Assembly: GCA_013398055.1 (NCBI GenBank)
Contig: VZRS01014168.1
Span: 467,142-531,141, forward strand
Direction: 5' to 3'
DNA: 64,000 nucleotides
From: Ifrita kowaldi
Lineage: Eukaryota > Chordata > Aves > Passeriformes > Cinclosomatidae
Part shown: one piece after another, positions 21,080-35,554 of the stretch
How the letters are laid out: each line of letters opens with the position of its first letter
How positions within the stretch are numbered: the first letter of the stretch is position 1
Notes under the pieces: generated by a model
Told to the model about the DNA's origin: nothing
What the model saw: only the letters and a program-made list of their open reading frames with translations
The model's database searches: none
Program-made: the position numbers and the translations under genes

Positions 21080-24000
21080 TGAGTCAGTGCACTGAGCAGC
21101 ACAGGGCAGTGCTGGATAAGGATAGATTTAAACAGCAGAAAGCTTTTGAGGTGGATCTTTAGCACCATTTGGATTTGCATTTCTAGAGCTCTGGTGTAGG
21201 CTTAGGCACTCAGAAGACAAAAATTGAAGCAAAAATAAAGCATAAGAAAACAACTAGTTTCATGCCTAAAAGAGTTCACGGTCTTCTAAAATTTCAATTA
21301 TTTTAACAGCAGGACTGTTGCTGGATGCAGGGGAGAGGTTATCTGTCCAGTATCTTAAGAAAGCTCTGCAATACTTCTATGAAATGACGCAGAAGGAAAT
21401 AGACACTTTTAAGGAAATGAGGCCATAGTCTGAAATTTTCTTGTTTTGCTTCCTTTTTGTTCTTTTGTTTAATAAACTTTGATCCCAGAAGAAGCTGAAC
21501 AAATAGTGATGGACGTATATGTTAAAGGAGCAGCCTGGAAGCTCTCAATATAATGTGCATGCCAGGAATATTGTCAGGCCCCCATTGACAGAGTCTTTGA
21601 TTCAGGGCATTTACAACCTAAATATCACAGGACCTGTGTCATTTAGCAGCTCGGAAGGATTGGTGTTGAACTGCTAATGTACAAGCAAATGAAGAAGCTG
21701 ATAACATTTCAGTCAGGTGACAAAACTCAGAAAACATCTATCAAATTGAAAAAAAATAGAAAAGTATTGCTTGGGGGTTCTTTTTTTTTTTTTTTTTGTT
21801 AAAACCTCTGAATGCTCAGATGAAAAGTTTTAAGCAAAATAAAGAAAAGGGAAAAGTTATTTTATTTATATATTATATTTTAGCTTTTCTGTAGTTTTGG
21901 ATTTTTTTAAGTCGAACATTGACATTTTCAATAAAAATCTTTGTTTCAGTAAAAACAAGTCCTATTTTCCTACTCATCATCTTGTGTGAATGTCACCAGC
22001 AGGCCTGAAACCTGTGTATATATTCATTAGCCAAATGTGAAGCAGCAGGCTGGCTGCTGCTAACACACAGTGCCTCTAATTCCAGCATATTGCATATTGC
22101 TGTCTCTGTTTCTGATGCATGCTCTTGACATCTCAGCTAGCACAGTGCAACAGGAGCTGTTCTAGCTGCCTTTGCCAGACCCCTTCTGATTTTGCTTTGC
22201 CACTGTCCCCTTATATTGCTTGTTCTCATCTCTCCCAGAGCAAAGCTTCTTGAAGAGCTGGAGGGGAAAGTAGCCTCAAGTTCCATGTGAAGCAAAGAGG
22301 GGCATGGCCATGTACTGGGGTACCATGCATAGCCTTCCAACTTCTCTGTTGGCCATTTTATATAGATTTTCACATGGAATAAGATATGTCTGCAGTTGTA
22401 TTTAGCATTGAATAAAAACAGCTTTTATAATTCCACTGTACAGTGTACTTCATTTTTCAAGGAAACCTTTAATTGTAGGATGAACTTGAGAAACTGCTAC
22501 TGGTAAATTCAATTTCTTCACCAGCTGAAACACACTTTCATTGTATTAGCAATGATTTGTGATGGAAGAATAAATCTGCATGTAGCACCTCTTAAAATCA
22601 TCAAGAAATGGGATTTTGAAGTGAGAAACATTCATCTCATTGTGAGATTAAAATATGAAAACTCCCTGTTTCCTGTTCTTAATTATTTCCTTCTCATCAA
22701 AACCAAAATATTGAAGAAAACAAGCATTCATTTCAACATTGCTAATAAATGCCTCAAATTTTAATTTTCAAAGTTTCTAAGCTAAATGTAATTAGATTTT
22801 TTAAATAAGAAAATAAAGCAAACACAAGTATATAAGAACAGTTTTGACAAAAAAAATGAAAGATTTCATGTAGCCCAAGACCGAATTTGGGAGGGAAATT
22901 CTCTTTTGTTTGTTCTGCCAGGAAAATGAACACACTCCACTCTATTCACAAGTTGGCCACTGTACAGAATCCATTTTGCCCTTTTTCTGCTTAGGATTTT
23001 GTGCTAGGACTGGTCTCTCCACTAGACATTTGGATTCCCCGTGAGTTCTATGAACTGTCTGAGTGACTTTGTGCAAGTGTCAATACTGGAGTGGGGTTTG
23101 ATGCCAAATTTGCCATCCCTCTGCACTGCTTGTTTACATGAACTCCTTCAGTTCAGTTATGGAACAATCCAGCTATCACTCCTGGCAGGCTGGTGGACTT
23201 CCATCACTCTGAATCCCTTTTTCCTGCCCACACTTCTTGCTGTTTCTGGCTGTGATTTCATACTGACATGGTCACAGGCTTTTAGATATCTCTGTAGGAA
23301 AGGGTTCATAAAACTTCTCCTGTTCACTTTTTGACTTTCTAGGAAGGGCTGTGCAGAAAAGATGCAGACTGTGGGATTATGGGGCATGTTTTCGTAGACA
23401 TGGTGGTTTTAATCTTTGATAATCTTAGATAAAAAGGGAAAAGGAGCAGTATAGGCTCTGACTTACTAAGAATACAAAATTTAAGTTGCTGGGTGACCAT
23501 TAGTCGGCATGGTTGGAGTGGATCCTGGAAGAGTAAAGAAAACAGGATCCTTCCCTAGTCTGTTACCAGCCCTCACTCCCCTTCTTATGCCATTTTCCTA
23601 GCCAGGAGCCTGAGTTCCATAAGCAGTGTTCCCTGTTAAAGCTCAGAGCAACAACTCTCTCTGGTTGCTAGCATTAAAGTGGAAATCATGCCATGGTATC
23701 TTAATGGCTACTCTTAACTGTAGAAGATGGGCCAAAATTTTTCATGAAATATAATCAGGCTTCCTCCATTAATTATCCTGCCATATGCTTGAGGCTGGAG
23801 CTCTCCATGATAGAGACTATTGAATACTCAGTAACATCTCAGCTAAGGCTGTCAAGGTATGACCACTCTGAATTAATTTCAGCACCCATCCAAAGTCCAT
23901 ATGCAGAGTTAGGAAAACTGCTTCCAAACTGGACTGATTTAACCATGAACTAATTGGATATTTAACTTGGTAAAGAAGGATGTGAAACATGTAACTTCAG

Positions 24001-27000
24001 ACACTAACTTGCATTAGGATAGAAAAAAATGCCACCACAATGAAGTAAAAGAGGCTTAGAACTATGAAACAGAGTGGTGCTGAGAAAAAAACAATCGCTT
24101 GATTTAAAAAAAAAAATTATTAAATAAAATATTATTCCAAACAGAGACCAATATAATCTGTAAAACTGGATACATTGTATTCTTTGTGTTAATAGAAAGG
24201 AACCAGCATAGGGAAAAAGCTTTCATGGTAATTTGTGAAAAAATGTGGGTTAACTAACCTTGATGCAGAACCTTTTAAAACCTTCTCTTTAACACTGTTC
24301 CTTAGAGCAAACACTCCTTTCTGAAAACAAAACAAAGCAAACACACAAACAAAAAAGGCAAAAAAAAAAGACTGGAGATGGGTTCATAATATTTTTGTTT
24401 TGAATGGACCCCAGACCTGCATAGCTACTTTTTAAACAATATCAGAGTAAACAATTCATACATTAAATAATTTCAATATGGCTATGGAGCTAGAGCAGTT
24501 GATCTGTGCTACTTAGAGGAGTTCAGCCATAAAGTGAACTTTTTCAACAGTCATTAGAAAATAATTGCTGCAGTTCTTTTGTTCTATGCCAGAGAATAAA
24601 CTGGAGAATAAAAATCCCCACTTTCTGGGGTTTTTTTCTTGTTTTCCTTTTCTTCTCTCTGATAGATATTTTGCATGTTGGGTATCAGCTTTAGTAGTGT
24701 AGGAAGAATGCTGCTAGCCTCTCCAAAATTCTTTCTTTGTAGATGCTGGATAGTGCTGAATGTGGTAATTTACCTTTGGGAAGCGGAGCGAGGCTGCTGC
24801 AGGAGCAGAGCAGGCACAAGATGTGACCCCTGTTTCGCACTGTTTCTGTGTCCTTGCTCTAGAAGGACTTAGCTGCAATGGGCTATTCTCCCGCACCTGC
24901 AGCAGCTCCAGGAGACAAGCTGATGCAGCAGGATGGCAGCCAAAGAGGCTTTAGCTCTGTGCATCTTCTCTGCTACCACAGCAACAGGACATACAGACAT
25001 TAATGTAGTCCAGCCTAGTCAGGCAGTTGTGGAACAGAGCTTGTTAGGCCTTGATGTGCCTTTTACTGTCACATTGCACAACCACTACTGTTTATAAAAT
25101 TAAGTAACCTTGCTAATGTACCTTATTAAAAGACTTGTGTAATTTTTATTCTGTTCTATTCTATTCTATTGTATTCTAGTCATTCTATCCTATCCTTTTT
25201 TATACTATGGCAATCAGTGGTGTCATTGCTTGTTTTACTGTAAAATTTTTCCTTCACAAAACAAAAAGAGGCATATTCATTCCCCGCCCTCCCTCAAAAT
25301 ATCTTCTTGTGAAAAAGTGAAATGAATAGAAAAACTGTCCAAGGTAGTCTCCCCAAGACTGCAAGAACCCTGGATACGACTGAACTCACAAATTCATGTC
25401 ATGAGAGACTTCAGATTTAGTCTTGATGCGTGGATGAAAGTGTGTTTGATAACAGCAACAACAACAATTAAAGTATGTATTATAACATGATCTAGTATTA
25501 TTTTTAATTTGGAAGGTAGTCAGACTGATTCTGTGAAGCCATTTTCTCTCTCCTTCCCTTTGCACTGCACTACTAAAACCACCAAATGTGAAGTAATATG
25601 TTGGTTTGGGGTGGATTTTTTCTTTTGTGTGGGCAATTTTTTTTTGTGCTTCTAGAATAAAACTTCCTACAGAAACTTCTGAAGGACTAATTCTCCATTG
25701 AAGCCAAGCATTTGAAACCCTCTTGATAGCCTAACAGGTGAACCAACGATTGTAAGCCCTGAGTCTTTTAAGAGAAGCTTCTTCTTCAGTGTTTGAGTCG
25801 CTGGTGAATAGCTCACTGCAGCTCTGTTTATATAGACATATGGTGAGAAGAACACTAATACAGTTGTCTGTGCACAACTGTAACAAACAATCTGCTTATT
25901 GTGTATTTTTTTAGGCAACACTTCATGCTGTCTAACAGGTGGCCCCAAGTTACAATAGGCACACTGTTGGGGTAGAACAAACCCCATTTACACAAGAGCC
26001 TTGACTGGAGATAGTGACTAAGACAGCCTGCAAAATCAACCTTAGAACATGATTGTTTAAAACACTGTAAACGCCACGAGCCTCCAATGAATATGAGCCC
26101 TGCCTTTTACATCCTCCTGTTGCCCTCAATCTATCTCAAGGCCAGTAGACTTAATTCCTCCCAATGAATGAATGTCAAGCAACGTTTAAAAATCTCTCAC
26201 ATACTATAAGTCTCAAGTTTATGGTTATAATGCAGCATTATTTCTGTAAAAATTGAAGTTATTTTCATTTTAATTTGTATTGCAGGTTTTCAGTTTGTTA
26301 GGAACATGGTTTCATGTTTTTAAATGTTGTACACTGCACCTATTTCAGAGCATATTGAGGCACAAGATTTGTCCATGTTCACTGCAAAGAGGATAAGGTA
26401 AATCATTCAGCTTTTTCTCTAAAGATATACTTCTACTACATTGCTCATTTCATTCTCTTTTCTGATCTTTTCCTCAGAAATTTCCTCTCCATTCACTGTT
26501 TTTAGTTGTTAAAATTTTCCTTTTTGGATGTGCAGTCCTGGAACATTATAATTTCACTAGTTCTGCAGGAATTTGATATTTATGGTTGTAGTTTGTCTTC
26601 TTTTTTAAATATATTATTTTTATTTTAATTTTTTTATGCTGTAGAATCCCCCTGGTGAAGAGGCAGATTGTTAGGACAGGATTTCTTTGAAGTTTCTTTA
26701 GCTCTGTTTTTGACACAATGCTTGATTCAGCTGTCATCGATTTTATAGAAGTGGATCAAGTCCCATGTGAAAGTCATGAATGGAAGTGGGATGGTAAATA
26801 CACAGTCCTATCAATCCTGTAAAGCTGGCACAAATGATCACATCTGCATAGTAAAGTGGGCAGTAATTTATATAACATGCAGAAAAGTACCAATATTCCC
26901 AGACTTTGCTATATCTCTATTAACCTCAGTTATATGTATATTCCAAGAAAATCTTCTAGGATGTCCTGGAAGCCCATGATGAGACACAGGCACCCTAGAA

Positions 27001-27147
27001 GGGAATTCACCTCTTACCAAGGCATGCCATTTCTCCTTTGACAGAAAGGAGTTCCAAGTTGATTAATGCCTAACTTCTAGTGGTTGCAGTAAGATGAGAC
27101 CAATGTCACCCATTTCAACTGAATGTCTGAAAATAATATTTTTTTTT
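21080..27147. other. Gene desert segment
   Basis: No gene is recognised. It contains a T17 run at 21781-21797 and a (TTCTA)-type microsatellite at 25149-25195. Open frames are short, occur on both strands and have no domain content. Confidence 0.6.
25149..25195 (+). repeat. (TTCTA)n microsatellite, imperfect
   Basis: About nine decaying units of TTCTA/TTCTG/ATCCT. The unit resembles CR1 tail-type sequence, but no CR1 body is attached. Confidence 0.8.
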
Positions 27148-27708
27148 GGTCAGTGGGACTAGTAAAGGGATCATTCCCCTGTACTTGCCAGTTGTGGGAC
27201 TTCACCTGAAATCCTGTGTTGAATTTTGAGCCCCTCGGTACAAAAAGGACATTGAGGGGCTGGAATGTGTCCAGAGAAGGGCAGTGGAGCTGGGGAAGGG
27301 TCTGGAGCATAACTCCTGTGAGGAGAAGCTGAGGGAGCTGGGGCTTGTTTAGCCTGGAGAAAAGGAGGCATGGGGGAGACCTCGTTGCTCTCTACAACTG
27401 CCTGAAAGGAGGGTGTAGCCAGGTGGGGTTCTGGCTCTTCTCCCAAGCAGCAAGTGACAGGACAAGAAGAAACAGCCTCAGCATGTGTTGGGGGGATTTA
27501 GACTGGATATTAGGAAAAACTTATTCATGGAAAGGGTTGTCAAGCATTGGGACGGGCTGCCCAGGGAAGTGGTTGGCACTATCCCAGGGCTTAGTTAAGA
27601 GATGTGTAGCTGTGGCACTTGGGGACATGGTTTAGTGGTGGACTTGGTAGGTTAATGGTTGGACCTGATGATCTTAAAACTCCTTTCCCCCCTAAGTGAT
27701 TCTATAAG
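27148..27708 (+). mobile_element. CR1 LINE, 3' portion
   Basis: This is a 5'-truncated CR1 of the same general type as the minus-strand copy at 20426-20991. Landmarks are GTGTCCAGAGAAGGGCAGTG near 27268, TTTAGCCTGGAGAAAAGGAG near 27349, GGGCTGCCCAGGGAAGTGG near 27554, GGACATGGTTTAGTGG near 27623, and a terminal GATGATCTTAAAACTCC leading to GTGATTCTATAAG. Frames across it are relics of the second open reading frame and 3' UTR, and are not functional. Confidence 0.93.
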
Positions 27709-30700
27709 CATGTTTGTGAGATTATGTCTTCCCTCAAAAAGTTTTTTCCTTAAGTTCTGCAAGGTGCTGTTTGCTGTCTGAATTGCTTGAGTTCAGCAAG
27801 ACTTGACCATACTGACTTTCATGACTTTTTCATTAAAGGAATGAAGCACCTTGATAACCTGGACCAAACATTATTCGATCAAGATTTGGATGTGTTTCGC
27901 CCTTCTGGTGAGATACTGGCTCTCATCTTATGATGATCAGTTTCAAATGTTACTTGCTGTAAGTGTTCCCAATGTTTTTTTTCCTTCAGCTTTTTCATCC
28001 CACACCCATCCTTTTTGCAAAATGTGGGAGAATTTTGATGCACACCCATGTTTTCTCATCAGACAATATTTGGATGGGATTACATAGAGCCTGAACCAAA
28101 CCTCACAAAGTCAGTGGAAAAATTCCAGTGGTTTCAGTGGTATTTGAGTGAAGCTGCTACTACGCTAATTCATGAGGATACCTTCCTTAATTTAAAAGAA
28201 GAGTCACCTTACGCATCCTGTCTGGAGCACTTCAAATAATTTGCTGGGAAAGTCTGAAGTAACCTAACTCTATTGAATAGTGCTGTACACATGCACATCT
28301 TGCAGAGTTTGGGCACAGGACAAGCTAAAACTTCATTACTGATCAGGTTTTGAACTCTTACAGACTATAAACAATTTAATAATAGAATTCTGCAGTCAAA
28401 CCCAAGGGACAAGACTTCATTTGCCTTCTTATACTGACTCAGTTTTTTGAGATACTCACCATAACGGGTGTCTGAGATGGTAGATTGAAATGGAAAATGA
28501 AACCATAAAAAGGAATATTCTCACATTAAGTGTTTGTGTTTGTATGCTTGAATGCTTGGATGACTGAAAAAGTGCATTTCCTAGAATCTGGGGAGACTTT
28601 CTAAACACCACTATGGTTGCATGGAATAAGATCTGAAGTTCATCAAGTCCAGGGTCCTATCTTTAGCAGTGGCCAATATCAGATGAAGATATAAAGAGAC
28701 ACTGTCCCAATATCATGTCTTTTTCCAGCCTCTAGCAGGTTGAGATTGTCTTCTAAGTCTGAAATTAAATGGCCTTCTAATAGATATGTAGATAGATAGA
28801 TAGATATGGCTATACTGAGTTATCTAAAACTGTTGCATTCAGATCCTTCTGGTTACCACTGATCTCTAATGCATAAAATACTGTTCTTTGATTTCCTTAC
28901 ATCATGAAAGAGAACAAAATAAATGCCTATAAAGATCAATCCTTATTCCATTCTTGTTGGTTATATCTGTTCTAGTGAACTAACAGATGCCAGAGCCATT
29001 ACTAAAGCTCAATAATTTATTCTGACAAACATTCCCTGGCAAACTTTGATCAAGGCAAATCAACAGTCAACTCCCAGACAAAGTTCAGGAGTCTGAACAG
29101 GCCAGGGACCACTCCCAAAACATATTGGATGTGGCTATCACATTCTGGAAATTAAAAAAGTTTACTGGCATAGTCCTGACCAGACCACACCAGTTGGCCT
29201 CTGGGCCAAGGAATGAGCCTTGCCAAGGTTCAATTATCAGTAGGGATGTTCCCAGTCATTTCCTGCATCAGTGTGTGCTGTAATCTGAGTTTGCATGATC
29301 TGAAAAAATGTTTCCTTGGCTTCAGAGTATAAATATTATAAGAATCACAACTGAGGTTTTTGAGTTTTTTTATTTGTCCTGGTGCCATTATAACTTTTTT
29401 TCCTTCCCAGAAACAGTAAAAATGCAATCATGGCAAAAAGATGAGGCATTTATTGAGGACAGTTTATATAAATTTTCATCTTTTCAGTTAACAAAAAAAA
29501 GGTACTTTCCTTTGTAATGATCTGCTTAATGTGATCTAATAATCTGGGTGCGACAGTATCTTTTATACAGAATTATTTTTTTACTGTGATAAACCTCAAT
29601 CCAGCATTTAAAAACTAATTTCTCTAATACCAGCAACTTCCAACTATTAAATGATAAAAATGAATGTGCTTTTCAGTATGGCCTTGTGCATTTCACTATA
29701 GGGGCAAGACTGCAAAGCTGACAGATCTCCACGGGTGACACTTCCAGCCTTTGCTTTTGCATAGGAGAGAGTGTGCAGCTCAGGTGCCCCTACAACCTGG
29801 TACACAAAGGAGGTGAGCTGGGAGAAAGCAGAGCCTTTGGATGGGTCTGTGTGGGACATCAAACATTGTGTACTCTTAGAAATGGTAATTTTAATGAGTG
29901 CCATGTGGTTTTGGTACCTTGCAAAATGATACTTTTGCTTCTGTAATTACAAGTTACAAAACCCATGGGTTCATCAGCTAATCAAGAGGAGGATGCAGTC
30001 ATGCAGCAGAATTGGAGGCATCTTGTGAAAAGATACCAAAGTGTTGTCAACCAATATATTCAACAGTTTCCCAAGAGAACTAGCAGGATTTCCGTTTCTG
30101 TATCATTGGATAAACAAAAATTTGAAGTCAAAGTGACATTTTAGTACTCACTGAATGCCTTTGAGATTGCTCTGAATTTGCACCTTAATTGAACTTACCG
30201 TTTAAATGCTTGGTAAACTCAAGTAAGCGCCAAGGTGCCCTGTTATCTGGAGAGAGGCAGATGCCTTTTGAGCCTTCCAAAGGAGAATGTCTGCCTGCTT
30301 TTTAGTAACTTCTAGAGCATCACATTCAGATAACAATGGTGAGCACTGGTCCTTAGTGAATACAGTTCTGTGCTCTGTAAAATCACTTCAACCTCTTACC
30401 ACTGAAAAGAAAATAAATGGAAACAGAAATAAAGCTCTTCTTCCTTTCAGTCCTGCTGTAATTTCTGACAGCTGCATAAGGCAGCTGTTATTGGGAGGAA
30501 GAATTAATGCTAAACTCAGAAAGTTCAGATGGTGTAAGCTCAATGTTTCTGCCGTATGTTTGAGGAAGAATGATGCACCTGAGGCATTTCTGAGTGCGGA
30601 CATCTGCTTTACAGTATGTTACATTCATAATAGCTCAGTCTAGCAGGGGTCACAAGCTCCTCAATTTCTGCTAGTGCCCTAGGGCTGTCATTTGTAAAGT

Positions 30701-32487
30701 TCTTCAGCTAAATTTCTTTTATATGTGACACCAGAAGGCCTTTTCTAAACATCTGTTGTGTGTCTGTATGTGTATGTATATACATATATATCTACACGTA
30801 TGTATACATACTTAATCTTCTATTTACTAGTTCTGAGATAGAACCAAAATAACTTTTATTCCAAAAGAATAATTATAAGTCATTCTATGAGTTAAGGAAA
30901 GTCAGTGTCAGCAGTTACTGCCTGTCTGCCCTGGAGGGGATTCTCTGTCTTTAAGAATGAACTGAGCTGCAATAAAGCCAGCACTTGCTTTCTGCAGAAT
31001 GGATAGTTTCCTTTTATAGGTTTACACTAGCACCTCATGTCCTTAAAATAAATTTTGCATTATAAAATAAATGCTTTAATTTAGCTTCTGGAAAAAGTTT
31101 TATTGCCTGTACATGGCAAATCAAAGTAATTTTTCAAGTTCTCTACAATATATCGCTCTGTAGCAGGAAGGCTGAATATAGGTATCTCTCTTTTTTTAGT
31201 GTAATTGAAAAATACCTGCATTTTTTTTCTCACTTCTCAGTCTTTCCTATAATTAACATAGCTGGAATATTGCCCCAGTGTTTTCAAGACTATGTCATCT
31301 TCCATAGTCAGACAGAAATTTTGAAAGACAAATTAGCAGGTTTAACCTGTACTTTGTGGAGGGATAGACATAACAGAAGGGTGGGTGCTGTGCCTTTGCG
31401 GTGGCTCCATCCCTGCATTTGCTAGACTACCTGTGTCTTCAGAAGGGTAAAAAGAAACGTACAACAACAACATTAACCACATTAGTCACAAGTAACATAC
31501 ATATGGAACAAGGTTAAGCGTGTTCTTGGATGGGGGCTTTGAAGGCATCTGCACAGCCATTGTGTGTAACATGCAGCAGTGTGCTCTGTACTGTGTAATC
31601 CTGGTAGCTACTGGACTTCCCTGTCCTTTCAAGGGCATGCCCAGTTCAGAGTTACTGTGTCTACCTCAAGTGGCTTTTGCAAGGGCAGACTCTACCTGTA
31701 TTCCAACAATTGTTCCTACTCTTTTTGGGGGAGAATGCCATTATTCTTGTCTGAGTACATCATCAGTCTGTGTTTCACTTTGCCTCTGTTTTCCTTCAAG
31801 TCTTTTTGTCTCCCTGTGTATTTTGATACATCTTGGGGTATGATTTTTTTTGGTTTGGTTGGTTTGGTTTTTGTGGTGTGAGATTTTTTTGACTGTGTAG
31901 GTGTTTTCTTTGATTGTTTTTATTATTTTTGTCACTTAATATTTTGATACTTTTATTTTTATTTCCCCTCCTCATTTCTCTGCCCCTTATTTTTTCTCCC
32001 CATCCTGTTTCCTGCTTCATGTGCCTTGCTTTCTTTCCGTATATTTTTCCTATATCTTTGCTCTAAAAAGGCCACCTAAGGTTGCCCTGCTGTGGTACAG
32101 CCTCCCTGGCTTACCTTGGAGTGAAACAATATTTTCCCTGTGCTCTGAGGTCTGTGGTTCAAACACTTTCTCTTTTGCCTACCTAATGGTGTGAGAACCG
32201 CTCTATCCATAGCAGACTATTTGTCCCTTGAGTATTATGCTTCTGTGTGATCTTCTGAGAAGTCTAACACTGGATGTTGTCTAAGAGAATGATAGCATTT
32301 ATTTAAAATGGTCTAAAAGGCAGAAATCATGAACCACGGAAATACGCTGTAAAAATGAAACACACAGAAAAAGGCTCTTTTAAGATGCTGTTTGTAGTCC
32401 TGGAAATGTGGTTACTGAAAAAGATGATATAAGTCATAGAAACACCCATTCTTAGAAATCACAGCTGGCCTTCTACCTCAGGAACTG
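27709..32487. other. Gene desert segment
   Basis: No gene is recognised. A (GATA)n microsatellite lies at 28781-28808. A region at about 28635-28770, including GTCCAGGGTCCTATCTTTAG and CAGTGGCCAATATCAGATG, faintly resembles an old interspersed repeat known from reptiles, which I cannot confirm. Mixed TG/TA repeats lie at 30758-30812 and GGTTT-type repeats at 31848-31875. Confidence 0.55.
28781..28808 (+). repeat. (GATA)n microsatellite
   Basis: TAGATATGTA is followed by four to five GATA units. Confidence 0.85.
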
Positions 32488-32630
32488 ACAGAGCTAGAAA
32501 GTGACCAAGAACAACTTCCCAGATCCTTGTCCTTCAACTATTTCTTTCCATACGAATCACAGAGCTAGAAAGTTACCAAGAACAACTTCCCAGACCCTTG
32601 TCCTTCAACTATTTCTTTCCATACGAATCA
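32488..32630 (+). repeat. Tandem duplication, 2 x 71 bp
   Basis: GAGCTAGAAAGTGACCAAG through CCATACGAATCA is repeated with a 71-bp period. The units occupy about 32488-32559 and 32560-32630, with only two visible differences (GTGACC/GTTACC and AGATCC/AGACCC). The high identity suggests a recent event. No coding content is apparent. Confidence 0.92.
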
Positions 32631-32789
32631 TTCTCCCTCGTATTTTACTGGGCCCACCATTCCTAGCTCATACTCTTCAATAATGTATATCCTCTCTTAG
32701 CATCTAGAAGTTTTAGATCCACTTCATTGATTTCCTGATTTCTTAAATATCTGATTTCAGGCAGAAACCACTTCTGCATTTAAGTAGGA

Positions 32790-33526
32790 GGGGCAACCCT
32801 GGCTGTGTGCATAGACTGGGCAATGAAAGGCTGGAGAGCAGCGCTGCAGAAAGAAACCTGGGCGTCCTGGCTGATGGTGAGTTGAACATGAGTCAGCAGT
32901 GCCCTGGCAGCCAGGAGGGCCAAGTGTGTCCTGGGGGCATCAGGCACAGCATCGCCAGCCGGGCAAGGGAGGGGATTGTCCTGCTCTGCTCTGCACTGGG
33001 GCAGCCTCACCTCGAGTGCTGGGGGCAGCTTTGGGTGCCACAATATGAGAAAGGCATTGAGCTGTTAGAGAGCATCCAAAAGGGGGCCACAAAGATGATG
33101 AAGGGCCTTGAGGGGAAGCCGTATGAGGAGCAGCTGAGGTCACTTGGTCTGTTCAGCCTGGAGAAGAGGAGACTGAGGGGACACCTCATTGCAGTTACAA
33201 CTTCCTTGTGAGGGGAAAAGGGGGGGCAGACACTGATCTTTTCTCTGTGGTGACAGTGACAGGACTCAAGGAAATGACCTGAAGCTAGATCGGGGGAAGT
33301 TTAAGCTGGAGATCAGGAAAATGTTTTTCACCCAGAGGGTGGTTGGGCACTGGAACAGGCTCCCCAGGGAAGTGGTGACAGCACCAATTCTGACAGAGTT
33401 GAAAAAGTGTTTGGACAGTGTTCTCAGGCCCATGGTGTGATTCTTGGGGTGTCCTGTGCAGGGTTAGAAGCTGGACTTGATGATCCTGATGGGTTACTTC
33501 CAACTCTGCACATCCTATAACTCTTA
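32790..33526 (+). mobile_element. CR1 LINE relic with decayed end of its second open reading frame
   Basis: The longest CR1 piece in the window. A frame at about 32807-33211 still resembles the C-terminal end of the CR1 reverse-transcriptase protein, downstream of the catalytic domain, with lesions. The 3' UTR part carries CAGAGGGTGGTTGGGCACTG near 33334, CAGGCTCCCCAGGGAAGTGG near 33356 and GCTGGACTTGATGATCCTGA near 33471. The tail CATCCTATAACTC is a decayed terminal repeat. Wording differs from the copies at 20426 and 27148, so this is another subfamily. Confidence 0.92.
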
Positions 33527-35554
33527 AGTAGGTGTTATTAGCCAACATTTCCCTTTTGCACCCTGAGCTGAAGTGGTTGATTTAGTGGCTCTACACATCC
33601 CAGCACTAGCTGCATTTTGATTGCTGTGTGTGTTATCTGATTGTTGGACACCTTGTGATTCTTTGCAATCACAGATGCTTTATCAATAACATAGTAGTCA
33701 TGTTAAACCTCCACAGAAGTACACAGGAGGAAAACATTGGAAGTATTCCAGAAATACGAATTTAGCAGCAACGCATCCATTTTTCACCCATGTGAGAAAA
33801 GTAAAATTGTAACCTGTGTGTAAGAGGCTGAATTAATACATAGTTGTTTTTTGGCTATTTTAATGCAAGTTATTGCTGAACAGTCTTCTCTTTTTCCCCC
33901 GTTTTCTTTTTCAAAACAAGGAGTAAATTTCTCCCCCTCGTTCTTTTTTTTTTTTTTTNNNNNNNNNNNNNNTTTTTTTTGTTAAATACCTTGATAGACT
34001 ACTGGTAATCTACCACTAATCCTTTCTTCTCAGTACACGCATAAAGAAATAAAAGATGCCAGTTTGTGGCTTAGCTGCATTCAGGAAAACTTCCGTATTG
34101 CTGCCAAGAACTGCCATCTGCCACCTACAAGCGCAGGTGCCAGGGAGTCTCCTCTGCACACAAAGCATAATAATATAACACAAAGGACCAATGTGCACTA
34201 ATAATTGCTAAACACACAGAAAGAGGGGCCAGAACATTTTTATGAAAGTTTACTTAGTCTGTGGAGATTTGCATACAGATGGCTAGGTCAGGGTGCTGTG
34301 TATGCCGCCTGGGCCACTGTGGGGTAGGGCTGCCTTCAAGCAGCCTTTATAAGCACACACGGCTTTTACTATAGCATAGTGCTGTGGAGAGACCTCATTC
34401 TGCACACACTGAATAGTCATTCAAGTAGCTTGCTTTGAAATGAGAAAAGACCTTGGATGGGGGGAAAAAAAGCAAATTCTTTTCTTTGTGAGACAGAGGA
34501 GGAGTGTTGGGAAAGAGGCCAGAGGACTTAAAGAATGTGGGTTAGCAACCAGGAATTAGAGGAAAGTTTCTGTGGAGACACACAATTAGATATGTGGCAT
34601 TCACCCCTCTCCTTCTAGTGGGCAACAAGAGCAAGCACATTTCAAAGGGTTCATCATCTGCATGAAACAAGGATAGGGGGAAGAAAAAGCACCCTAATTT
34701 TTAAAGTATAAAGCAAAGTGTAACTGTCTTAAAATAAAACAAACCCAAAGGTTAAGCAGCAAGAAATTTCACTTCAACTAAGAGCATGAAGACACAAACC
34801 CTGAATTTAGTGCATTTCCTTTGTGTATGTGTGAATCTGAAAGTGTACATATGTGTGCATACATATATGTGCAGGTGCCTTGTGATATATTTAGATATTT
34901 TAAATTTGAAATAATTGCTATAAGAGTTAGTTTGTCATGAATGTATGGAACACTTTTCTTTCTTCCTCTAAAACATCCAGGACTTACTGACCACAAAACC
35001 CAGAAAGATGTTACCTTGCGTAGAATATTTATGGTAGGTGTCAATATTTAATTACCAGCATAGTAGGTACCTTTATTTACATTGTATGTGAATAGAGGGT
35101 GATTTTCAAAGGTGCTCATCTTTTATGGATTTTCAACTATAACTATCAATTTTGCCTTTGAAACAGTTCAGTACCATAGATGTGTGGTTCAGTTCCTTCC
35201 TTGCTGTTTGCAGCCTGATGATTTCATCACACTTGTGAATCAGTTCCTGATTCTGAAAGAAAAGAGAATTAGTTGTCTGGGCTGTCCACCTGTCTTAATG
35301 AAAAAAAAAAAAAATTCATTTTCTTCCTGTTCCTTACCAAAGATTCTTGAAAAAAAACACCCCATAAATTATTGCACATGCTATACTTCTTTCCATATTT
35401 AATTTTTTATAGGTAATTTCAGAAACTAGTAATGTAGCTTCAAAAGATACTGCAATTAGATCAGTGTGTCTGGAGGTGAAAATCACACAGTCTTACATTT
35501 GCAAAACTCTGTATAGATTCATGATACGGCATTTAAATACTTTTCAATCAATGG
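33527..35554. other. Gene desert segment with small gap
   Basis: No gene is recognised. A 14-base N run at 33959-33972 lies inside a poly-T tract. Confidence 0.6.
33959..33972. other. Assembly gap (14 N) inside poly-T
   Basis: The N run is flanked by T runs on both sides, so it is probably an unresolved homopolymer. Confidence 0.98.

Noticed and set aside
32807..33211. 134-codon open frame as a host gene
   Set aside because: It is a decayed C-terminal part of the CR1 reverse-transcriptase protein.
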